This document shows positions 41,515-54,393 of a stretch of 64,000 nt of DNA, one piece after another. Numbering within the stretch: position 1 is the stretch's first letter; each line of letters begins with the position of its first letter. This stretch comes from Aquarana catesbeiana. Taxonomy: Eukaryota > Chordata > Amphibia > Anura > Ranidae. The DNA is taken from the NCBI RefSeq assembly GCF_042186555.1, contig NC_133327.1:329290495-329354494 (forward strand). The letters are read 5' to 3'. The notes under the pieces are model-generated. The model worked only from the letters and a program-made list of their open reading frames with translations, did not search any database and had not been told where the DNA came from. Both the position numbers and the translations under genes were made by a program.

Positions 41515-44500
41515 ATACTTATGTCCTTTAAAAATGCATTCTGTCAATACCATTAAAACAGTAGGGTTTATAGTTCTTACTTAGAATTGACTTAACACTA
41601 GTATGTCATATGTGTGTGTGGAATTAGCTTTTCATATTTTACTATTACTATTACTACTTTAAACATATTTATTTTAGGCTCCCTGTATGGAAACCTGTCA
41701 ACCCTAACACAGAAATGTAGGTTAGTTGTGTGTATGTTTTCAGTCTACCAGTTTTACTTTAGTAGCTTTATAAGGGCACTTGTTCCTTTTTATTTAATAA
41801 GGTCATCAGAACACCCACATACAACAGCTGATGACTTTGATATTTTCTAATTCAGTACTGAAATTTTATTAAATGAATCAACTTTTTGTTTTTGCCACCC
41901 ACATGAACACATGTCCATTTTTATATTTTCCTATTACTTTACAAAATGTAAATAACATAGCAACTGCTGGGTGGAACAGTACATTTTGAGACTGTCATGT
42001 CAACCATGGCTTCCAGTATCTACTATATCATTTGTATAAGTCAAAGCTTTCTAAGCATATCACACAGCAGATACACTGCATACCATGTGTTGTACATATA
42101 TAATTTGTAACCAGTAGCAAGCTATTATTCTACACAATTTGAGCAAAGTGCAATGTATAGTAAATGTACAAAAATATACACGATAATTCTATGTTTGAGA
42201 CATATAGTTCCTCACACCATTTGTAAAATAAGTGTATTCATTTTTACCATACCAGTAGAAAAGATTTTTGCAACAGAATTTTTACTTTCCAGATATAGCT
42301 ATAGTATGAGCTCTGACTTAAAACACGAAAGACATTAAATACATTTAAGATTTCTAAAAATATTTCTATATAGTATTACCGTATTTACATCAGATACCTT
42401 AATCTAAGTAAAACAACAAATCCACAGAGCTCTTTCAGATTATGCTCCATTAAAAGAACAATGAACTTTCCTAGGGGACTTCTACCAACATATAACTGTA
42501 TGTAGGAATTTTGGTATAAAATGGGTACATCTGCTGTAAAATAGTGATGAAGACTTGGTTAGGCTAGGGTAATAACTGAGAAAATATTATTGGTTACACA
42601 TGGACTACATACTTTACATACTATACCAATTTTTGTAGATCATTATTAAGAATATTAAAGCAAAATCGTTTTTTAGTTTTAGTCAACATGAGGAGGTATT
42701 TAAAACCCAGTCAAGTTTTTATTCCAGTCTGCATTCACCTGGGAAAGATTTAGCTTCTTTATTAGAGTTAGAGATTGATGGGGAAATACAAAATTTTACA
42801 GTTGTTACCAATATGGGAACAAAGGCGAAATCTTCTAATGGGTACACCTGGGACCACTGGGGACTTTGTCTCACTTTGGAGGAATATTCCCTTACTTCCT
42901 GTTGGGTCTCTGGTATGGATAAGAAAATAAATCACCTCAAGGAGACACAAACAACAACAGCAACAGAAAAAATAGACATGGGGTTTTAACTACTCCCTAC
43001 TTTTCCAAAATAAAAAACAAAGTTTAGGCTTTTAATATGCAAGAGCAATTTTTTGTAAATTTTTTTGCATGTGCTAAAATGCATATTTTATGCCTAAAGG
43101 TTACTGAAAAGAAACCAAAACATTACATATTTTGGCAGTTGTAATTTTTCATGTCACTTCATATTGGCACAACTGTTTTATAAAACCCAAATTTTCATGA
43201 CTATATACAAAACTCAATGAAAACGCAAATGAATCTTAGTGCACACCATCACAATATATTAGCCAATTTATTGAGATTGCAAAGTAATTTGATAGCAAGC
43301 TTGTCAATCCTTATAATTTTGTGCACCAGTGAAACAGCCACAAACAATGGTACCCAAAACTGTCCATAAGCAATGTTTTAAAAGCCTTTACGGCTCATCA
43401 TCTTATAGTTATAAGTGAATGATGGGCCTGGAATTATTGCTCCCACTCTGGCGCACATGACATTACCAAACATATGTGATACAATTGTCATTTTTGTACA
43501 CAGGTGCACCCGATGCATGTATGTGGGGATAGGGGGCTTAAACACAGTTTTTAGGGTGTTTTATCATTTATTTTACTAAACCTAAATTTTCCTTCTTATT
43601 TGTTTTTTATTGCTATCGCAAGGGGGGTAATAAGCCTCATATGAGATAGCACAGTGCAAATGACAGTGCTGAAACCAAGAATGATCAAAACAGGTAGCTT
43701 CTGAGAGATTAGCAAATGGGTGTTTGCTCCTCTACCTCTGCTTTCCATTCTGGCATCCACCAGGCACCTAGGAGGAAAAGGTGAGCCCAGAATACATGGT
43801 GGAGGAGGGTGGGGGAGGAATAGGGGTCAGGTGGGGTGGGGAAGGGTACATTACCATAGATGTGGAAGTGAGTAAAGCTCTACCATTTTCTCTGCTCTAG
43901 TGACTGGGAGTTTGTTTACAGGTTGGTGCTGCCACTGGCATATGCCTTATGCTGGAGACAACGAATGGGTTAATATCATTCTAGCATAGAAGTATACATT
44001 TGCTAATATATTTGGTGACCATATACCACTATCAAGGTGCCTCTGAAACAACTTTGACATATGCTGCTCAGAGAAACTAATTTATAATGATTTTGAAACA
44101 ACTTTTATTTTCATATTTTGAAACTTTAAAACTTTTATTTATTTTTTTTTTTTTTACAAATAAATTATTACTACAGAGGTAGCCCTTGAACTCATGGACG
44201 TAGGAGGGAGTAAATATCCTCATTCAACTGTGCGTGAGCTTGGATTATTTTGCTCTGCAAATGGGCTTAAAGTGCACATCAAACTATAAGCAAAAAAGTA
44301 TTTTCATATTCTTAAGGTAAAAAGAGGTTTTAAAACAAAACCTCAGTGACCTCTCTACAGTACCTGCTTGTACTGTGAAATCATTTATTCTCAAATATCC
44401 AGGCTGCCAGGATTCTGTTGCACTGGAAAGTTTTAAGAAAAATATGAAGTTCTTCACAATGACTGTAGTTACAGAGGTGAATGGGGGCTTGTTGTAAAGT

Positions 44501-47462
44501 ATAGCTTTTATTGCGTGTTCAGAATGGGTAAACAATTGAGTGTGCAAAGGGCTAAGCAAAGGTTTGTGTACACGTGTAAAATGAAACCCAAAGCCTTAAA
44601 ATGTATTTTGGGATACTAAATATTAAAGGAATATAATAAAAAACACCATACAAAGCACAGTGACACATGTTAGAGCCACACTCTGCCAAGGGTGTATATG
44701 TGCTACTGCATCCTATCTCTCATGAATCCAATCTAGAGAAGTGTGTAACATTGTCCATGTTGAAGTCTAATACTAACTGTTACTGAAAGTTCTTTTTCTC
44801 TGAAAAGCAAGGGCACAACCCCTCTTATGGATTTCCACCAGTTATGCTTATTACTTGCAGTATGTATTGCTCATAACAGAGATATGAGCATTTATATTAA
44901 AATATAAAATCTTGTCTTCCACTTATCTTAAATACCCTTGTATTGGAACATAATTTATTCTGTAAATGTATCCTTAATGTGCTTCAATATACTACTCTTC
45001 ACATTATGCTGTAATTGAGCACTGTTGGACTAATATCTCTAAGTGTCATCATTAGTTAATACTTGAACTCATTCCTCATTAAGCTGTTTTTCACAAATGT
45101 ACTAAGTATGGTGACTACATTGATTAGTGATGGAAATTCCTCTTGATGTCTTTCAGCCATGTAATGACTAAATTTTCTGTTACAGAAAGACTGCCATAGG
45201 AGTGTCCCGTTAGAAGAGACTATACTGCTGGAGATGCTATAGAGAAGGAATGCTTGTTATAGATAGCTATGTACAAGATCGCCTTCCATGAGAGACTGAT
45301 CATTGAGAGGCTGCCTGTTTGAAGGAGACTGTCCTGTTAGACAGAGAAATGCAAGTGTCTTACTAAAGAGAGACTAGCATTTGAGAGACTGAACTGTTAA
45401 GAAGGGCCTGCATTGTAAAATGACCCTGTTATTAAAAGAGAGGGAAAGAAAGAGGGATATACTTCCCATTTAGATATGGTAGAGATAGAACTAAATTGTG
45501 TCTGTTGGAAAGAGACTGCCAATACCAACCCTATTGGTGGGTATCGGCTGACAAAACTGTTGCTTTAAAGTCATTACCTTACAAGTAGAGCTGTGCAGAA
45601 AAGCTCTTTTTGGGCAATGTCCTTTGGATGCCTTGATATGCCAAGCAGGAGATGCACAGACACTTAACAAGTGTGTTCTGTATATCTATGAGATATGGAC
45701 ATGTTTTGATATTCCGTATGAATTGTACAAACAGCACCACCAGGAATAATATTCACTGAATGTCAAATCATGCTGCTGAGGATTTCTCTTTTCTGTGCCA
45801 AGAATTAAACAGATGGTAGAAGCTACTATATGTGTCTGGTTAGTTATTTTTTGGTCGCATATTCACTGTACTAAGCTCTGATAATTGCTTTAGCAGCATT
45901 GATTAAATTTAATTAAAGCTTATGGCATCAATGCAAGGAAACAATGAAAAAGTAACAACCTTGGGCTCTGTAAATTATTAAAATACAACGATACTGTCAT
46001 GCTTGACAACTTAGTGTCAAATCCCGTTACTATGTAATGCACAAGCCTCACATAGTAAACAAAAAAATGTTTGACATTCTCTGACTGAGCCAGATCCACC
46101 TTCATTTATGTCTCACACGCTCCCCCTCTGAGACACTGCAGCTCACAGTGGGATGGTTCCGGTAACAAAGATAGTGCTATCAATCCAGAATCAGTGGGCA
46201 GGGCTAAGTGTGAAGAAGGAAGAGAGGGCGCACCGACCTAGTGCATTACCACTGATAGCGTTTATTAAAAAAGGTAAAATAGCAAATGAATACTCACAAA
46301 CGAGCATGAATGACAAGCATGAACATTAGCTGCAGGTACGCAGTAACAGACATCAGAAAGAAACTGGGACCGGACATCAGGTGGATACAGCAATGGCTTA
46401 TTATAGCCATTGCCGTAAGTGTGGCCAGGTGCTCTGCAAACACAAGAAAAGATGGGGACCTCTAAGAGCCTATTTACACCGTATAAATTGGGCTTAGCTG
46501 GACATCCTTGCCTACTATCAAAGGGTCTTCTTCAGATGGTATTGCTGTTTGATAGGATACAAAGCCTCAAACTATAACTATTTGGCTACAAAGTAACAAA
46601 CTCACAAGGAAAGACTCATGGTCAGTGAATGACCATGTCTATAGACCATCATGGCCACAGAGCCTTTTGTGATAATTTCTGCATTGCTGGAGGGATATAA
46701 AATCACAATTTAATAAGGATGGTGTAAATAAAAAGCTCCAACTTTTCATAGCAAAGCTTCTGATCTGTCACTTATACTTACAGACCAGCAGACATGCTGA
46801 TTCTGCTTTTACCTGTTATTCCACAAAACACGTGTTAAAGACTAGAAATTCACCTTCTGTTGATTTGGTCAGCTACCAGAATATTTCCCTTTCATTTTAT
46901 GATGGACTCATTCCCTCAGACATTGCTTAAGCTACAGCTAATGTTCCTAACCCTAGGCCCCCCAGTGATTTTGAGTTTCCTTGCATACCCGAGTTTCCAA
47001 GTTAATCTGAGTGACCCCGAGATTCCCCAAGATTATCTCCATTCAGCCCTGCATTGCATTATCACAAAAATCACCGTTGCCTCGAGTCACTAGGGCCTAA
47101 GAACATGAGAGGTGCCCAGGTTTTCTGTTCAGGGCTGAGGAATTACAAAAGAAATATTCTCATAACTTCTAAATCATCATGTGGAATTCCCCAGGTAACC
47201 TAATTCATGGAACAGTTAGTTACATTATAATCTATGCTATGATACTGAGCTAGCATGGTTGATAGCACTTGCCTTGCCCCTGCTGTTTGACCACACTGCT
47301 TAGAAGGAGATTCATTTTTTTAAATGGTCCAAGTGACAGCACACACAGAGGAGAGGGGGCAGTGACAGACAGGCCACACAGAAAAGAGGAGGCAGTGACA
47401 GTGGATTTGGGCTGGAATCACACAGGGCTGTGGAATGGAATTGCTCAAACTCCACTCTTAAT
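41515..47462. other. About 6 kb without genes
   Basis: AT-rich, mostly single-copy-looking DNA. I can pick out a decayed stretch resembling a TTAA-family repeat (43430-43690, compare 54770-54930), a G-rich potential quadruplex (43806-43846), a degenerate minisatellite of GAGACTG-type units (about 45180-45530), a 13-bp hairpin around 45519-45549, and a repeat-like block at 46190-46560 (TTTATTAAAAAAGG, TCTTCTTCAGATGG). None is coding as far as I can see. Confidence 0.45.
43806..43846 (+). other. G-rich potential quadruplex
   Basis: Contains G runs of 3-5 bases (GGGTGGGGGAGG, AGGGGTC, TGGGGTGGGG) within about 40 bp, compatible with intramolecular G-quadruplex formation. No promoter context is visible. 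Confidence 0.5.
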
Positions 47463-47764
47463 TAGGGATGAGCCAAACACCCCCCGGTTCGGTTCACAGC
47501 AGAGCATGCGAACAGGCAAAAAATTTGTGCGAACACTGTTAAAGTCTATGGGATGTGAACGTGAAAAATCAAAAGTGCTCATTTTAAAGGCTTATATTCA
47601 AGTTAAAAAGTGTTTGGGGACCCGGGTCCTGCCTCAGGGGACATGTATCAATGCAAAAAAAAGTTTTAAAAACTGACGTTTTTTTCGGGAGCAGTGATTT
47701 TAATAATGCTTAAACAATAAAAATGAAATATTCCTTTAAATATCGTGCCTGGGGAAGTGTGGAC

Positions 47765-48125
47765 CCTGCGTTGAAATATTATATCAAAAATTGTAATTAC
47801 ATGCCCATAGTTAAACGGGCAGAAAAATTGGGCCTTAGGTGGTGGTGGTGCCACAACACTGTAACCCCTCACAGATACTCTTGTTGGGCACAGGAACGAG
47901 CCCTGCTGTGATTATATCAAAAATTGTAATTACATGGCCCTGTTAAACAGGGGCAGAAAAATTGGGCCTTTGGTTTTTGTGGCGCCAGAACACTGTAAGC
48001 CCTCACAGATACTCTTGTTGGGTGCAGGAATGGCCCTGCTGTGAAATATTGGATCAAAAATTGTCATTACATGCCCCTGTAAAACAGGGGCAGAAAAATT
48101 GGGCCTTGGGTGGTGGTGCCCTAAA
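47765..48125. repeat. ~135-bp subterminal tandem repeat of hAT element
   Basis: Three copies, with ATCAAAAATTGT near 47785, 47917 and 48050 and GGCAGAAAAATTGGGCCT in each, lie between the transposase stop and the left end. Periods are about 137 and 133 bp. Confidence 0.85.
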
Positions 48126-48221
48126 CCAAAAATATTGTTGGAAGCTAGCATCATCAAGATTGAGGAGGAATAGGATAGTCAGCATAGGCAGTCTTCAAGG
48201 GATCTCAGATCCATAGTAAAT

Positions 48222-51200
48222 TCAATCAGTTACATCAGCATCAGGTGCTTGACAGTTTCTGATCCAAGACTGATTCATTTTTATGAATGTGAGCCTATCA
48301 ATGGAGTCTGTGGACAGGCGCACTCTTTGATCCATTACAAACCCTTCAGCAGCATTGAATGTGTGCTTAGAAAGCACGCTGGATGTAGGACAGGCCAGTA
48401 GCTCAATTGCATATTGAGCAAGTTCTGGCCAGTAGTCCATCCTCAAGACCTAGTAACCCAATGGAAGCTCTGTTGGAAAAGTCTCCTTGTCTGCACTTTC
48501 CCCTAGATATTCCTGCACCATATAATGCAGACACTGGCAATGGGGCAATGGTTGCTTGAACCGATCAGACCTTGGCACTGAGGACTGAAAAATTGTTTAA
48601 AGGCACCGGTCAGCCAGCCACCTTCTCCACCAATCCTCTGCTCCCTCTGCGAAGGCAGGATGAGTTCTGCAACATTACACTTGTAACGTGGATCAAGAAG
48701 GGTTGCCAGCCAGTAATTAACCCTCTCCTTGATACCACATCCTAGGGTACTTTCGCAGGCTTTGCAGAATCAGGGAGACCATGCAGCGTAAGTTTGCAGA
48801 GGCATTCGATTCTGTGTCCTCTGGGTTACTAAGGATAACATTATCCGTAACTACCTCCTCCCAGCCACGTACAACTCCTTAGGTTACTGGGGACTGAAAA
48901 CCATCCCTTGAAGACTGCTGCTGAGTTTTATCCTCTACATCCATGCTGACACAATCCTTCTCCTCTTATTTCTGTGTGTTTGGTGGGCCCGCAGGAATAC
49001 TATCTGGATAAAGGGGGCCTTGAAAGGAAAGTAAGTCCTCCTCTTCCTCCCGCTGTTCTGCCTCAAGTGCCCGGTCCATGATTCCACGAAGCATGTGCTC
49101 CAACAGGAAGATTAGAGGGTCAGCGTCACTGATGCATGCATTGTCGCTACTCACCATCCTTGTGGCCACCTCAAATGGTGACAGGACAGTGCATGCATCC
49201 TTGATCAGTAGCCACTGGCATGGAGAAAAGAAGCCAAGCTCCCTTGAACCTGTCCTGGTGCCATACTCACACAGGTACTTATTGATGGCCCTCTGCTGTG
49301 TGTGCAGCCTCTGCAGCATTTCCAAAGTTGAGTTCCACCTGGTGGGCATGTCACAAATGAGGCGGTTGGTGGGCAGGTTGCATTCCCTTTGAATGTCAGC
49401 CAGCCTAGCACTGGCATTGTATGACAGGCGAAAATGACGATAGACTTTTCTGGCCTGCCTCAGGAGATCTAGTAAGCCTGGCTACCTGCTCAAGAACTGT
49501 TGCACCACCAAATTCAGGATGTGTGTCAAACATGGAACATGGATCAAGTGTCCCTGTCGGAGGGCGGAGAGAAGGTTGGTGCCATTGTTGCATATAATCA
49601 TTGCTGGCTAAGGCTGGCGTGGCGTCAACCACCTCTGAGCCTGCCCCTGACAGAATCTCTGCCCAGTGTGGCTCCTGTCCCCTAGGCAAACCAACTCAAG
49701 CACCGCATGGCATCTTTTAGCCTGACTACTTGCATACCCCCTTTAACGCTTATGGAGCACCGCTGGTTCAGAGGACAAATCTGCAGAAGAGGCCATAGAG
49801 CAAGAAGAAGAGGAGGCGGTGGAGGAGAGAGCTGCGGCAGAATCACCACTAGCTTTTGGAGGCATGGTGGTGGAACAAGCTCCAACAACACTGAACCCTG
49901 CCTGAATCCTTCCCAGCTGCCAGCAGAGTTACCTAGTGCGCCGTGAAAGGAAAGGTAACGTCCCTGCCCATCGCTGCTGGACCATGAGTCAGCGGTAATA
50001 TGAACCTTACTGCTGACCGCCCTGTCCAACAAGGCCAAAACATTGCCTTCCACATGCCGGTAGAGAGCTGGATTGGTCTTCTGTGAAAAGAAATGGCGTT
50101 TTGGAACCTGCCACTGAGGTAAAGCACATTCCACAAATTCACAAAATGGGGCGGAGTCTACCAGCTGAAAAGGCAGCAGTTGCAGTGCTAGCAATTTGGC
50201 CAAGCATTTATATGCTGAGCATGTGGATGGCTGGGACCAAATTTCATTTTACGGTTCAGCAACTGGGGTAGGGAAATTTGCCTGCTAAAATCAGTTGGTG
50301 GTGTACTGCTAGCAGATTGGCTGCAACTACTTGGGACACCTATTGCTATACCATCATTTCTCTCAGTGCAGTTTTTTGAGAGAACTGGAGGTATAGTAGG
50401 ATTGGAGATCCCAGATGAGGAGCAAGGAGAAGTCCGCCTTTTTCTTTGATGTGGGTCTTTCAAGTGCTGTTGCCAACGGACTGCATGGCAGATCATCATA
50501 TGTCTGGTCAAGCATGTGGTGCCCAAACGGCTGCTGTTCTGGCCACGCCTACTCCGCTTCAGACATAGGTTGCAAACAGCAACGGTGCAATCTGCTGCAC
50601 ATGTGTCAAAAAAGGCCCACACCAAGGAACATTTAAAAATCAGCAGGAAGTCAGCAGCACCCTGCACCAGCGGAGCTCTGAGGTGGGATGCAATAGGGTG
50701 GCTGCCCTTAAGCTGCCCCCTAGAGGAGTTGTGCCTCCTCCTCACTTTCCTCTTCTCTTGTCTCGAGCACCCAAGTACAGTCAGTGACCTCATCATCCTC
50801 TCCCTCCCCGTCACTGGAGCAAACTTGGCAGTATGCTGCAGCTGGGGGAACATGACTACCATTTTCTTGTCCTTCTGTGGCCCCCCTCTCTCTAGGCTCA
50901 TGTAACTCCCTTCCTCGACCTGTGAACCAACACCAGAACCTTCAAATCGCTGCACATCCTCCAGCAGCATATAACCGACACTGTGGTCGAGTAATTCTGG
51001 GGACTCCTCCATGCATGATGGGGGGGCTACGAAAGGAGTGACTGTGAATAAGGAGCCGGTGGAATAGGCAACTTTGGCAGCTGCGTTGGAAGGCAAACTA
51101 CTCTGAGCCTGGGTGACAGAGGATGAGGAGGATGAGGACGGCTTTGTTATCCATTCCACCAACTCTTCTTCATGTTGTGGCTCAATAACACGGACAGCAG

Positions 51201-51349
51201 CAGCAAAAAAGGACATGCATGCCCTACGGCCATCTGCAGAGGATGCACCATGTCCATGACCACCACTGTTGACTGTAGACACAGAGGCTGCTTGCCCTCT
51301 TTTAGTGGCCTGTGAGCGTCTGCCTCTCCTTGGTGGCCTTCCGGACATG
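48222..51349 (-). pseudogene. hAT transposase with N-terminal BED zinc finger
   Basis: hAT transposases excise and insert the element, giving 8-bp duplications. The start taken is MSGRPPRRGRR (51347-51349). After a low-complexity acidic N-terminus the BED finger follows (SLVWAFFDTC, CNLCLKRSRRG, then TRHMMICH; about 50480-50640). A 1-bp deletion near 50203 shifts the frame into LLPFQLVDSAPFCEF and HITADSWSS, which holds the first catalytic Asp. More indels around 49500-49690 scramble the middle; VPCLTHILNLVVQQF is still readable in another frame. MPTRWNSTLEMLQRLHTQQR follows (49349 down), and the dimerisation end reads YWPELAQYAIELLACPTSSV and LSKHTFNAAEG, stopping at 48222. Full-length in outline but dead. 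Confidence 0.88.
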
Positions 51350-51379
51350 ATGTATTTTTTGTTTTGCCACACCACACTA

Positions 51380-52075
51380 CACTGTATTAGACACTGCCTG
51401 AAGTGTATTAGAAAGTGTACAACGACTGCATTGTATTGTATACTGTGTACACCCCCAGAAGTGTAGTAGAAACTGTACACACTGTATTAGATGCTGTGTA
51501 CACCACCTGCACTGTATTAGAAACTGTACAATTGCTGCACTGTATTGTATACTTTGTACACCACCAGAAGTGTAGTAGAAACTGTACACACTGTATTAGA
51601 TACTGGTACACCTCCTGAAGTGTATTAGAAACTGTACACACTGTATTAGATACTGTGTACACCGCTTGCACTGTATTAGCAACTGTACAACGGCTGCACT
51701 GTATTATATACTGTGTACACCACCAGAAGTGTATTAGAAACTGTACACACTGTATTACACATTGTGTACATCGCCCGCACTGTATTAGCAACTGTACAAC
51801 GTCTGCACTGTATTGTATACTGTGTACACCACCAGAAGTGTAGTAGAAACTGTACACACTGTATTAGATACTGTGTACATCGCCTGAAGTGTATTAGAAA
51901 CTGCACACACTATATTAGATACCGTGTACACCACTTGCACTGTATTAGCAACTGTGCAATGGATGCACTGTGTTATATACTGTGTACACCACCAGAAGTG
52001 TAGTAGAAACTGTACACACTGTATTAGATACAATGCACACCGCCTGCACTGTATTAGAAACTGTACACCACGGAA
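51380..52075. repeat. Satellite-like array at the 5' side of the hAT gene
   Basis: About 24 imperfect units of roughly 27-32 bp built on CTGTATTAGAAACTGTACAC, ordered into a longer period of four units (GCACTGTATTAGCAACTGTA, TATACTGTGTACACCACCAG and so on). The array starts about 30 bp upstream of the transposase ATG and could hold the promoter. Many spurious open frames arise from it. Confidence 0.9.
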
Positions 52076-52113
52076 TGCACTGTAGATATAGGCTACACTG
52101 ATGTATATATACA

Positions 52114-52265
52114 CTCTAGACCAGTGATGGCGAACCTTGGCAATCCAGATGTTTTTTAACTACGTTTCCCATGATGCTCTTGCACTCTGCAGTGTAGGTG
52201 AGCATCATGGGAAATGTAGTTCCAAAACATCTGGAGTGCCAAGGTTTGTCATCGCTGCTCTAGAC
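52114..52265. mobile_element. hAT MITE (136 bp) with 8-bp duplication
   Basis: The near-palindrome 52122-52257 (CAGTGATGGCGAACCTTGG... with its complement ...CCAAGGTTTGTCATCGCTG) is flanked by a perfect CTCTAGAC at 52114-52121 and 52258-52265. Confidence 0.93.
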
Positions 52266-52277
52266 TGTGTATATATG

Positions 52278-53900
52278 TACAGTATCTCACAAAAGTGAGT
52301 ACAGCCCTCACATTTCTGTAACTATTTTATTATATCTTTTCATGTGACAACACTGAAGAAATGACACTTTGTTACAATGTAAAGTATTGAGTGTTCAGCT
52401 TGAATAACAATGTAAATTTTCTGTCCCCTCAAAATAACTCAACACATAGCTGTTAATGTCTAAACCGCTGGCAACAAAAGTGAGTATACCCCTAAGTGGA
52501 AATGTCCAAATTGGGGCCAAAGTGTCAATATTTTGTGTGGCCAGCATTATTTTCCAGCACTGCCTTAACCCTCTTGGGCATGGCATTCACCAGAGCTTCA
52601 CAGGTTGCCACTGGAGTCCTCTTCTACTCCTCCATGATGACATCACGGAGCTGGTGGATGTTAGAGACCTCGCGCTCTTCCACCTTCCGCTTGAGGATGC
52701 CCCACAAATGCTCAATAGGGTTTAGGTCTGGAGACATGCTTGTTCAGTTCATCACCTTTACCCTCATCTTCTTTAGCAAGGCAATGGTCGACATGGAGGT
52801 GTGTTTGGGGTCGTTATGTTGGAATACTGCTCTGTGGCCCAGTCTCCGAAGAGAGAGGGGATCATACTCTGCTTAAGTATGTCACAGTACATGTTGGCAT
52901 TCATGGTTCCCTCAATGAACTGTGGCTCCCCAGTGCCAATAGCTCTCATGCAGCCCCAGACCATGACACTCCCACCACCATGCTTGACTGTAGGCAAGAC
53001 ACACTTGTCTTAGTACTCCTCACCTGGTTGCTGCCACACATGCTTGATACCATCTGAACCAAATAAGTTTATCTTGGTCTCATCAGAACATGGTTCCAGT
53101 AATCCATGTCCTTAGGCTTCTTGTCTTCAGCAAACTGTCTGCGGGCTTTCTTGTGCATCATCTTTAGAAGAGGCTTCCTTCTGAGACGACAGCCATGCAA
53201 ACCAATTTGATGCAGTGTGCGGCGTATAGTCTGAGCACTGACAGGCTGATCCCCTACCCCTTCAACCTCTGCAGCAATGCTGGCAGCAGTCATACGTCTA
53301 TATCCCAAAGACAACCTCTGGATATGACGCTGAGCATGTGCACTCAACTTCTTTGGTCGACCAACGGCGGGGCCTGTTCTGAGTGGAACCTGCCCTGTTA
53401 AACAGCTGTGTGGTCTTGGCCACTGTGCTACAGCTCAGTTCCAGGGTCTTGGCAATCTTCTTATAGCCTAGGCCATCTTTATGTAGAGCAACAATTCTTT
53501 TTTTCAGATCCTCAGAGAGTTCTTCGCCATGAGGTGCCATGTTGAACTTCCAGTGACCAGTATGAGAGAGTGAGGTTTAACACACCTGCTCCCCATTCAC
53601 ACCTGAGACCTTGTAACACTAAAAAGTTACATGCCATCGGGGAGGGAAAAGGGTGAATTGGGCCCAATTTGGACATTTTCACTTAGGGGTGTACTCACTT
53701 TTGTTGCCAACGGTTTAGACATTAATGGCTGTGTCTTGAGTTATTTTGAGGGGACAGCAAATTTACACTGTTATACAAGCTGTACACTCACTTCTTTACA
53801 TTGTAGCAAGGTGTCATTTCTTCAGTGTTGTCACATGAAAAGATATAATAAAATATTTACAAAAATGTGAGGGCTGTACTCACTTTTGTGAGATACTGTA
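52278..53900 (-). mobile_element. Tc1/mariner transposon, full length
   Basis: The element 52280-53898 (1619 bp) is flanked by TA and has ~240-bp terminal inverted repeats (CAGTATCTCACAAAAGTGAG...) about 94% alike. A minus-strand transposase pseudogene lies between them. The target TA is the centre of a palindrome (see findings). Confidence 0.95.
52530..53540 (-). pseudogene. Tc1 transposase
   Basis: Start ATG 53538-53540 (MAPHGEELSEDLKKRIVALH). A paired-like helix-turn-helix DNA-binding domain covers the first ~110 residues: GYKKIAKTLELSCSTVAK, then, after a frameshift, SLGYRRMTAASIAAEV and VSAQTIRRTLHQIGLHG. The catalytic core is visible in pieces: SDETKIN (first Asp, shifted frame), VKHGGGSVMVWGCM, FQHNDPKHT (second Asp, shifted frame) and SPDLNPIEHLWG (third acidic residue, Glu). 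The usual length of about 340 codons is kept, but several frameshifts (near 53370, 53090, 52830) make it inactive. Confidence 0.93.
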
Positions 53901-54006
53901 CATATATACACAGTCTAGAGCAGCGATGACAAACCTTGGCACGCCAGATGTTTTGGAACTACATTTCCCATGATGCTCACCTACACTGCAGAGTGCAAGA
54001 GCATAC
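53901..54006. repeat. Inverted duplicate of the hAT MITE half and flank
   Basis: About 106 bp right of the Tc1 are the reverse complement of 52173-52278 with about one mismatch. They contain half of the hAT MITE, its CTCTAGAC duplication and 12 bp of flank. Confidence 0.9.
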
Positions 54007-54079
54007 ACTGCCTGAAGTGTATTAGAAACAGTATACCATGGAATGCACTGTAGATATAGACTACACTGAATGCAGAGTA

Positions 54080-54132
54080 TATATAGAGATATATATCTAT
54101 ATATCTCTGTATATATAGATATATATATATTT
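54080..54132. repeat. AT-rich imperfect palindrome
   Basis: Alternating TA/GA tract (TATATAGAGATATATATC with its near complement), probably a grown microsatellite inside the hAT 5' region. Confidence 0.7.
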
Positions 54133-54237
54133 ATATACACGCAGCACTGTAGGAAGCCTTATATAGTGTGGGCCGTGGACTGAGCCATGATTGGCCTAAG
54201 GCCTTTGGCCAATTATGTCTCTCAGCAGAGCACGCTG

Positions 54238-54282
54238 TGATTGGCCAAAGCATGCAGGTCAGGTGCATGCTTTGGCTAATCA
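54238..54282. repeat. Hairpin near the hAT right end
   Basis: TGATTGGCCAAAGCATGCA (54238-54256) pairs with 54264-54282 with one mismatch across a 7-base loop. Subterminal hairpins of this kind are often transposase-related; the function here is inferred. Confidence 0.8.
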
Positions 54283-54393
54283 TAATACAGCAATGCACTG
54301 TGATCTCGCAGTGCACTATGGGGCATTCCGTGGCACTCTAATTTTCCACGAACGCCCCATAATGTTCACTGTTCGGCGAACGGGCGAACACCC

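Larger units (their letters stand above)
47463..54393 (-). mobile_element. Autonomous-type hAT transposon (BED-finger family), decayed
   Basis: The left end TAGGGATGAGCCAAACACC and the right-end block GTTCGGCGAACGGGCGAACA are the two ends of a family I recognise from frogs. Between them lie 3' subterminal repeats, a minus-strand BED/hAT transposase gene and a satellite-like 5' region. It was later invaded by a hAT MITE (52122-52257) and a Tc1 (52280-53898). The right terminus is eroded, so no 8-bp duplication can be shown. Confidence 0.8.

Noticed and set aside
50415..50905. Plus-strand frames of 73 and 129 aa across the hAT gene
   Set aside because: Antisense shadows of the BED-finger transposase region.
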